A stretch of DNA of 64,000 nt from Allantophomopsis cytisporea. Taxonomy: Eukaryota; Ascomycota; Leotiomycetes; Phacidiales; Phacidiaceae. The notes under the pieces were generated by a model. It was not told the DNA's origin, made no database searches, and saw only the letters and a list, made by a program, of their open reading frames with translations. Position numbers and translations under genes: made by a program. The stretch is from assembly GCA_024752435.1 (NCBI GenBank), contig CP103035.1, positions 186,001 to 250,000 on the forward strand, given 5' to 3'. How positions within the stretch are numbered: position 1 is the first letter of the stretch; each line of letters begins with the position of its first letter. This document shows, piece by piece, positions 56,950 through 64,000 of this stretch.

Positions 56950-57965
56950 CTTTAGTACATTCCTAGCAGCAACTGATATCTCGAGACCTGGGACTCGTGG
57001 TTGAAGTTCCAGCCAATATATATCGATTGATATTAAGGCAACTGATGTAGAAAAGGTCACCGATACCTGTCATATCAATTCCACTATCCTCAAGAAACTG
57101 ACGGCTTGGGGATTTCTTGAAGAGACACGCAGTACTGTGAGGTGCCGCTTCCAGAATCTGCGAAGGGGGGTACCAAGCTTCAACGTCGGAAACTGGCTGC
57201 ACAACGATTCTCTCGAGTCCTTTGGTAGCGGGTAGTATTAACGCGGAATGAAGTTGTTGAAATTCGAAAATCAGCAGAACATAACCCTTCACTCCAAGAC
57301 AAGATTCCAACACAGTATAAGAGCTCCCGATCTGCTCCTTATAAGCTTTAGAAGTCCTGGTTTGTCCTGGTAGACACGCGCTGTGAGGGACGTCTCTCTA
57401 TCCAATGTCCTTGGCAATCAACGCCACAGTCTTTTTATCACAGTAGCCAGATTATTTCAGTGTTTGTGAAAGGTAGACGCGGCATGTTCGTCAATGACTG
57501 CATTAAAACTGAAGTGGACGAGCTCTAGATTCGGCCCCTTGCTCCAAGTTTTGACGTCTCCAACTAGGTACAACGATTTAAAGGGTTCTGCATACATCGA
57601 GCATATAGAGTCCACCATAAGAATTTTGGGAAGTTTGCCATCCCGCACTAGAAATCTACTGGATAAGTAGAAGGTTTCTCCGAGGATCATCAGCATCTCT
57701 CTCTAAGGTATACTTCACCAGACAAGCAGCGTCTTGAGGTAATTGATGGTGACGGCCACAACTTATATACAGGCTATAGTACACCATTTATCTCGAATCC
57801 TTCCTTAAATGTCAAGCCAATGATACTCAAAAGTGGCGCTTGAGGCAGTTCGTATTTTCCTCCAGCTTTGGAATGCCATCGCCAGCTTCGATTTGCGATT
57901 GCTGGAGTGAGGCCTAAATAACTGGCATCGTGTAGAAGCTGTACACAGTTATCTATGGTTTCCAT
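56950..57965 (-). pseudogene. Decayed protein-coding relic, family unknown
   Basis: Three protein-like pieces on the minus strand lie in order but in different frames with stops between: 57965-57774 (LLHDASYLGLTPAIANRSW), 57696-57457 (AEPFKSLYLVGDVKTWSKGPNLELVHFSF) and 57313-56963 (WYPPSQILEAAPHSTACLFKKS). The middle piece has the rhythm of leucine-rich, F-box-type fungal proteins (NLELVHFSFNAVI). Splice sites that would join them cleanly were not found. It could also be an intron-rich gene I failed to model. Confidence 0.35.
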
Positions 57966-60900
57966 AGTACACTTCCAGTATGACCTGGCCTTGTCGACAA
58001 ATTTGTTGCTTGTTCATAAATCGGAGCGGAGTGCAAGGTGCAGGTTTCTTAGACATATTAGCACTTGCTCTTAGAAACCCCCCACTCATTATTTAAAGGC
58101 TATAACGGAGAGTAGAAAATCTCCCCTTGTGTAAAGTATGAATATCGTGTGACCAGTATTCGTGAAGCCATCATTTTCGTAGTCTTCAGTAATCGTTTTT
58201 CTGGGAGAATTTGGATATAAATTCTGTAAAAGACGTTTTGTTACTAGTCCCCATTGTCGCCTTCAGTCAATAAAGCTAACAGGTTTTAACTGTATTAGGA
58301 AATTGGTTTGCAACTCTAAGAACACAATTTGCGGATACATTGGATGGCCACAAGTATTCGAGCTGTCCATGGACGTACCCTGAAAATAGGGAATGTAACG
58401 CTGCTTTTACTTGAGAATTGTGAACAGCCTCAGAAACATCCTATATCTACGAGAATAGGCCGCTATATCCGAACTTACTGCTTTTAAACACGTTCAGATA
58501 CTCGGACTCTGTGATTTTGGATAGTTTTACGCTGTTCACTAACTGCGTCAGCTCAAGGTACGATAGATAATTTCTGTGAGCAGATGGCGGGTGCAGGCCT
58601 ATCGGAGATATTAGCGGTTAGACCAAAGGAATTTTAGATGTGACCTCGAGTATGAGAGAAGATAAATCTTACTTTATTGCATATCATTTGTCCTGAATAA
58701 GTCGGACTGTTTGAAGTCTTCGCCAATGTCTTTTTACGGAGCCTCTTATGGGAAAACACTTGGAATGGGCTTTCACCATGACACACATGTATAACTTTTG
58801 GTCTTGAGATTTCAGAAAACTGATAAAAGTTGAGATTTTTACACAGAAATATTGCGTGACATGCCTTCCTGTTACGTGTAGTAGACTACCTACTCCAGCT
58901 TGTTGTATACACGTATGTGTATACATGCATACTCCTCGCAGTCTTCCAAACCTGTAGGGAAAACAAACAGATGTGAATGGCTACCTTTATAGGTGAGATA
59001 TCCACGTGTGAGACGCACTCAAAGTGACACCACGGAGTATATATTCAGGAGCGTTCTCCCCTCCGAGCCAATCCATCCACGAAGATTTCCGTCGTCCAAA
59101 AAATTAACTACATATATGTATGTCTGGGTTGGAAGTTAGGCAGATTTTGATGGCATTGGTTGTGGACATGATTAGGGATAGATGATCTACCTCTGTTTTT
59201 CTATTCTTTCCCCTCATGTTCCTCATATTTCTTTCAAAAATAACATGCTGAAGTCCGCTGCTTTGGAATCGCATCTAGGATAATATGGATGCGGATTGCA
59301 GATACGGGTATGTGTACGGATACGGATATTATAGATCAAGAGAGAAGCGGTTTTGCGCTGCGACACTTTGTAAAAATAACGGGGTTAATATAAACTTCTC
59401 AGCTGAACTAAGCTAGGTGACTATCCAACGTCAAAATCAACATCAAGCAAGACATCTAAGAATTCTCGTTGAATGTCAATTTCATTTGAGACTCTCATCC
59501 GCTCTCTCTCAAACTCCCAAACTATAGTCAACACACACATCAGTACTAACAGTAAAGTCAAGAGCTACAGAATAAGATGCGATTCATACAATTAGCTACA
59601 CATCCACAACTCTTACCATCAGATCTCGAATTTGAGACGATTTCAAAATCAGCATCAGCCTTATCCCACCTCACATCAAGGAGAACAGTAACTACACGAA
59701 CACATGATATACACATCTACACTACCCACACCAGATACCAAACCAAACCCATCCCCACAGCAAAATTCTCTCCAAACTGAAGTTCAATACAGGAGCCTCG
59801 ACTAAAATCTCTATTCCAAGACAACACAAATCAATCCCCGATGCCAAATTCCGCCCAGGCCAACTCAAATACCACAAATCCCAATTCCAACTCCCTATCC
59901 CAATTTAGTCCAACCTCTATCCCTTGCCCGTCATGACTCTAACCCGAACCATTCCCAAATCAGCCCTAATCGAACAAACCTTCAAGTTTAAGCCCACAAA
60001 GCTCAACCCGACAGAAACCAAGCCCTAGAAAGTAAGACAATTTGAAGTGTACACAATTACCAAGCATCTATATCCGCCACATATACATATACATACATAC
60101 ACATTCGAATATTAAGCAATTAACAGATCAGAAATCAAGAAGTCAGGAAACATGAGGTCAGAAATCAAAATCAGGAATCAACAAGTCAGAAATCAGAAGA
60201 TCAAAAAATCAAAGACACAACCCCTCACAACTCCTCACGGCCCCAGAAAAAGCATCAGTAAAAGTAACTGTATGGGTATCCTCAACACCACCACTAAATC
60301 CGGCCTACTCCTCACTCCAAGCCCTTTCACACACGATCCCCTAAGCCTCATGGCCCCTTCTAGCCCCTTGACACCTTCAGCACCTCCAAACCTCCATCCA
60401 CCAGTCCTCCAATCCTCCATTCACCAATCCATCGTCCATCAACCCTCAAACCCTGAACTAAAAGTACAGGAAATGAGAAAAGAAGACAGAAAAACAGAAG
60501 CAAGAAAGAATCCGAATCCAGACAAGGAGATGAGAAGGAGGAAAGAAACAAGGAAAGCAAAGAAGCAAAGAAGTGAAAATCCCAATGCACCCCAAACTCG
60601 CCAACAATGCAATGCAGACAGAACCACAGCCCCCACACAACGGAAGGGAAAAAAAAAAGACAAGAATAAAAGAGAGAGGAACCCAAAATTAGCCATGCCA
60701 ATGCAATGCCCATTCCATCCCATTTCAACGCCCTCCCCACCCAGACAAGACAGACAGACAGACAGACAGATAGACAGATGGAGAATCCCAAGTACCAGCA
60801 AGACAGCAAGACACCACGACACCCAAACCCCCCATATCCACAAACCACAATTCACAATCCATCTTCCACAATCCACGATCCACGTTCCCACCTCGCAAAA

Positions 60901-60967
60901 AAAAAAAAAAAAAAAAAAAGCAATTTCACTCCCCCAACACCGCCGAAAAAGAAGTCAAGCGCGCACG
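57966..60967. other. Gene-poor interval, 3 kb
   Basis: No supported gene. The right part (about 59.8-60.9 kb) is C/A-rich low-complexity sequence that keeps frames open, giving Lys/Pro/Thr-rich spurious ORFs. A (CAGA)n microsatellite lies at about 60750-60778 and an A homopolymer of about 23 at 60897-60919, just past the MOSC gene's 3' end. Confidence 0.5.
60750..60919. repeat. (CAGA)n microsatellite and poly-A run
   Basis: About seven CAGA units at 60750-60778 and about 23 consecutive A at 60897-60919. Both lie just downstream of the MOSC gene, where on the transcribed strand the run would be poly-U. Confidence 0.8.
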
Positions 60968-62566
60968 CTACTGAGGAATATAAACATGCTCGCCAACGCC
61001 CTCCTCGCCATCGGGATTCCACATCTCGCCATAGCCCTTGAGCACGACGATTTCATCACCGACACGGATCTGGCTCTCCTTGCCGATGGGCACCATCTGC
61101 ATGCCGAGCACGCCCCACTGCGGACAGCCGGGGTCGACGGCGCGCTCGAGGCGCAGCGTGCGGTCTGGCTCGGCGGGATGACGATCGCCCGTGATCTGGT
61201 CCACGTTCGGCATCTTGCAGCGGGCTGTGCGGCAGGATACGTCGTATTCGTAGTAGCCGATTTTGATGCGGCGCCAGGTTTCTTCGTTGTAGGCTTCGGG
61301 GCCGGTTACTTTGAGGATGTTAGTTTTGGTTTTGGAGAGGGGTTTCGGGAGGAATTTGGGCGAAGGAGATTGAGGGAGCATGTAGGGGAAAGGATATAGT
61401 GGTGAATTGAGGTGAGGCACGTACTGATGATATTTGCGCGGAAACGTGCAGCAGAAAGACGAGGCTCGCCTTTCTTGCGGCCCATTTTGGATTCGACGTC
61501 ACGGACAGATGCGAGATTGATGAGGTGGAGGGGGTACTGCGAAGATTAGCAGCCATTCACCATATCACAATGCTCATAGTCCATCAATTGCATAGAAAAT
61601 ACGTACAGCATCTTGGAAGCCCGTCACAGGTTGCCATCCAATCTCCTCCTTCGTAGGCGCACAGCGATAGACCTCTCTGAGCTTATTGTTATCCACTCTG
61701 AAAAGACCGAGTTTATTGCTGATACGCAAGAAATGGCGGAGTTCGTCTGGGATTTCGATTTCCATGTTGAGCGCATTGACAGTCTCCTTCCAGATCTTCA
61801 TATCCTCATACTTGTAGCCTGCCGCCTCAGCCGCCTCGGGAGTTGGGTTGAAAGGAATACGGAAGTGTTTTTCGGGGTAAGTGCCCTTGATACTGGCGCC
61901 CCATTGTGCAAGCTTGCCCTTCCAACCGCGCTCCTGGTATGGGAATGAAAGAATGATGACACCGCCGTTGACGACATCCTCGGCATGCGGGTCGTAGGAA
62001 TCCACGGATTGATCTGGCACCCAGACCTCGGTGCGCACACGGGCGAGAAGAGGGTACTGGCGTTGTGTAATGAATTCCCAGTGGTGGGCGGATTTCTCCT
62101 CCAGAGGTGTGCTGGCGGTTACGGGGAATGGGGATTTGAGTTGTGCAAAGGAGAATTGACGGTCGTATTCCATGCCAGTAGCAATAATCGTTCCACGATT
62201 CAACTCAACACCGCGACAGGATTTGATAGGGTAGATCCAGAGACTCTTGATGCGCCACCACTCAGCAGATGTCTCCTCTTCGGATGGCGGGCGTCCTTCA
62301 GAAAACTTCTTGTCAAATTCGTTTGTGAGATTCGATTCGATCTTCATTCCGAGTTTACGGCAGCCCTTGGGTTGTTCTTTTCGTTCTTTGGCGGCTTCCA
62401 TTTCGAAGAAGGTCAGGAGGAGGATTGGTGGAATGCATATGGCGAGGACTATAAGGATGAAGGTCGTCGTGGACACTTCTGGGATTCGATCGATGAGCTC
62501 GTCGTAGTATTGTTCGAAGACATCTTGGGCGAGCTCTTTGTAGTGTTCGGTGTCAATGATAGACAT
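60968..62566 (-). CDS. MOSC-domain protein (mARC-like molybdenum cofactor enzyme)
   Basis: Three exons, 62566-61607, 61536-61425 and 61308-60968, give 470 residues. The ATG at 62566 (MSIIDTEHY) is used; an in-frame ATG at 62764 would add 66 residues. An N-terminal hydrophobic helix (TTTFILIVLAICIPPILLLTFF) suggests a membrane anchor. The MOSC N-terminal barrel follows (LWIYPIKSCRGVELNRG, MEYDRQFSFAQL, FITQRQYPLLARV), then FPLHLINLASVRDVESK-type sequence in the second exon, and in the third the cofactor-binding ARCKMPNVDQITG with its conserved Cys. mARC proteins reduce N-hydroxylated compounds using molybdenum cofactor. The third-exon phase gives RANIIITGPEAYNEETW, which fits the family. Confidence 0.88.
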
Positions 62567-64000
62567 TTCGCGAGGAGGAGATGCACTAAAAAGTGCGAGT
62601 ATTAAGAAGGGACTTCGTTTCGAATGGAGGTTCCTCTTTTTTTTTTGGTTGTTCGTGGAGAGATGTCGGATGTAGTATATACGTATGTGCGTTCGAAAGC
62701 GACGATCTTGCGTATATGTATACAGAAGAAACAGACCAATAAGAATAGCCTTGTAGAGCACCACCGTTTCTTTCTCCTTTGCTTTCTTTTGTTATATTAT
62801 CGTAGAAGAACCAGAAACCATGAGTGAGGAGGAAATCAACAATAAATGTAGGAGAGTAGAGTTGTGTGAGGTTTTGTGATTGTCGATCCGATTTACTTTT
62901 CGCTGTAGTCCGAATCGAGACAGTCTATTCTTAATGACACGAAATAGGGCCCCGGGAATTAAGCAGTACCCGAAAGTCAAAGACTGGGGGGGGGAAAATG
63001 ATAGTGTGATTTTATTTTATCAAGGTTGAAAACCAATGAACGAAGAAGGTAAGAAGAAGGGGAGGAGAAGGGAGAGGGAGAGGAAGAAGTAGTAGAAGTC
63101 GAAGAGGTATTCAATAGAAGTAGAGTTAAGTAAGAAGTGATCAACAATAATTAAGGAAGTGATTGTAACGAAGAAGATTTATTCGCTTGTTTCTGAATTG
63201 ATCCCGGGCAGTTTTAAAGAAGAGGGAGGTTTATGAGGGTGAGAATTGAGAGAAGGAGAGGGAGTGATAGTAGTGAGAGTGGAGTAGTGATTGTTTTGTT
63301 TTGGAGGGGAGTTGGGAGTTGGGAGGAGGGGGAGGGGAGGGAAGGGAAGGGTAGTGAGTAGTGAGTAGTGAGTAGTGAGTGACAGTAGTTGGTAGTTGGT
63401 AGTTGGTAGTTGGTATGGACGTGGATGTGGACATGGACATGTGTGGATGTGGTGGATTGTGTGGAATTGTGGATGTGAGCGAGTATGAATTAAGCATGAG
63501 CTTGAGGGTCGAGTTGAGGGTGAGGGTGAGGGTCGAGTTGAGGGTGAGGATGAAGGTGAGTGGTAGACTACTACCACTATTACTATTACTTACTCTTGTG
63601 TATGGACTGAGATGAGAGTCAAGTATGTAGGTACATTGTAAATTGTACATAATTGTCTGTAACCATTGAAGTCTTTACTCTTCGAGTCAAGGATAAGAAT
63701 GTATGTATCATACCTGAATGAGGGGAGTAAAGTAAAGTAAAGTATAGCGAAGTGATGATCTAAGTGCTGATCTAACTGATGATCTAAGTGGTCTTGTAGC
63801 TTTGACTTGTAAAGAGCGCACGGGGTATTAACCTGTCAAACAATGCAATGAGCGTCGTGATTTTAATTCCCAAATATACGGGGTAAGTTTTTCAAAGTGC
63901 AAGCGGGCATTGACAGTCGTACTAGGAATAGTTGACAACAAGTGTCTTTTCCAAAGCAGCTGCGCATTTCTTTGGCATCGCGTTGCCTCACTCTCTTTTG
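62567..64000. other. Repeat-rich 5' flank of the MOSC gene
   Basis: No supported gene to the window end. The sequence is rich in purine tracts, short tandem repeats and G-runs from 62985 (ten G) to 63560. Frames here (63179-63650) are low-complexity Ser/Pro/Thr products of the repeats. Confidence 0.6.
63303..63560. repeat. Minisatellite cluster and G-rich tract
   Basis: A G-rich stretch at 63303-63351 with many GGG/GGGG runs is followed by four GTAGTGA units (63351-63380), four TTGGTAG units (about 63389-63416), and two copies of GGGTCGAGTTGAGGGTGAGG within 63505-63550. The strand is purine/G-biased throughout. Confidence 0.75.

Noticed and set aside
60152..61399. 415-codon plus-strand open frame
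   Set aside because: The first two thirds are low-complexity Lys/Pro/Thr-rich sequence through microsatellites and a poly-A run, and the rest is antisense to the MOSC gene's last exon.
62567..62764. 66-residue N-terminal extension of the MOSC protein
   Set aside because: The extension is basic and low in conservation-like features; the ATG at 62566 directly precedes the expected N-terminal region and membrane helix.
1..64000. CRISPR array, LTR pair, centromeric or telomeric repeats
   Set aside because: No regularly spaced direct repeats, no long terminal repeats with target duplications and no TTAGGG arrays were seen on reading.

Overview
The window looks like nuclear DNA of a filamentous ascomycete (Pezizomycotina). 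Nearly every gene is broken by short spliceosomal introns (about 45-180 bases, GT...AG, with CTAAC/CTGAC/CTAAT-like branch sites). The products are typical fungal housekeeping proteins, plus a NACHT/ankyrin-type gene, a P450 and a purine permease. A Leotiomycetes (Helotiales) origin is my impression from the protein sequences; I cannot prove it without searches.

Layout. 0-3.6 kb: the 3' part of a NACHT-ankyrin (fungal NLR-like) gene, broken by a one-base frame change. 3.8-5.8 kb: secreted type-B carboxylesterase (-). 7.1-18.2 kb: a compact housekeeping block with exocyst SEC5 (-), mitochondrial IDH2 (+), a membrane-anchored phytase-like histidine phosphatase (+), ER chaperone ROT1 (-), 5-formyl-THF cyclo-ligase FAU1 (+) and spliceosomal SmE (-). 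18.7-24.1 kb: importin MTR10 (+) and an ECM11-like protein (+). 24-27 kb is gene-poor. 27.2-30.7 kb: a RING-containing SNF2 ATPase of the Rad5/HLTF/Uls1 kind (+). 32.2-33.8 kb: cytochrome P450 (-). 34.6 kb: tRNA-Lys(CTT) with an intron. 35.3-38.1 kb: LSH/HELLS/Irc5-type SNF2 remodeller (-). 39.5-41.5 kb: Myb/SANT-like protein (-) behind a 2.5 kb gene-free upstream region rich in one short word. 44.1-52.1 kb: TatD-type hydrolase (-), a small membrane protein (+), kinetochore SPC24 (-), mitochondrial fission FIS1 (+) and a divergent protein kinase (-). 53.6-55.5 kb: UapA-type purine permease (-). 55.5-61 kb: gene-poor, with two decayed coding relics. 61.0-62.6 kb: MOSC/mARC-like protein (-). 62.6-64 kb: minisatellite-like and G-rich DNA.

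How the genes relate. There is no operon logic. Several gene pairs are divergent and share 370-650 bp promoters (SEC5/IDH2, ROT1/FAU1, SME1/MTR10, TatD/membrane protein, SPC24/FIS1). FAU1 and SME1 converge with only 126 bp between stops. Genome-maintenance functions (Rad5-like, LSH-like, ECM11-like, SPC24) are frequent, but I see no evidence that they form a dedicated cluster. I found no convincing new multi-gene system. The points most worth checking are the frameshifted NLR-like gene, the substituted RING zinc ligand in the SNF2 protein with adjacent SUMO-interaction-like motifs, the membrane-anchored phytase, the atypical kinase, and the long structured upstream region of the Myb-like gene.

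Exon coordinates were derived by hand from splice-site and reading-frame logic; total coding length is divisible by three for every spliced model given.
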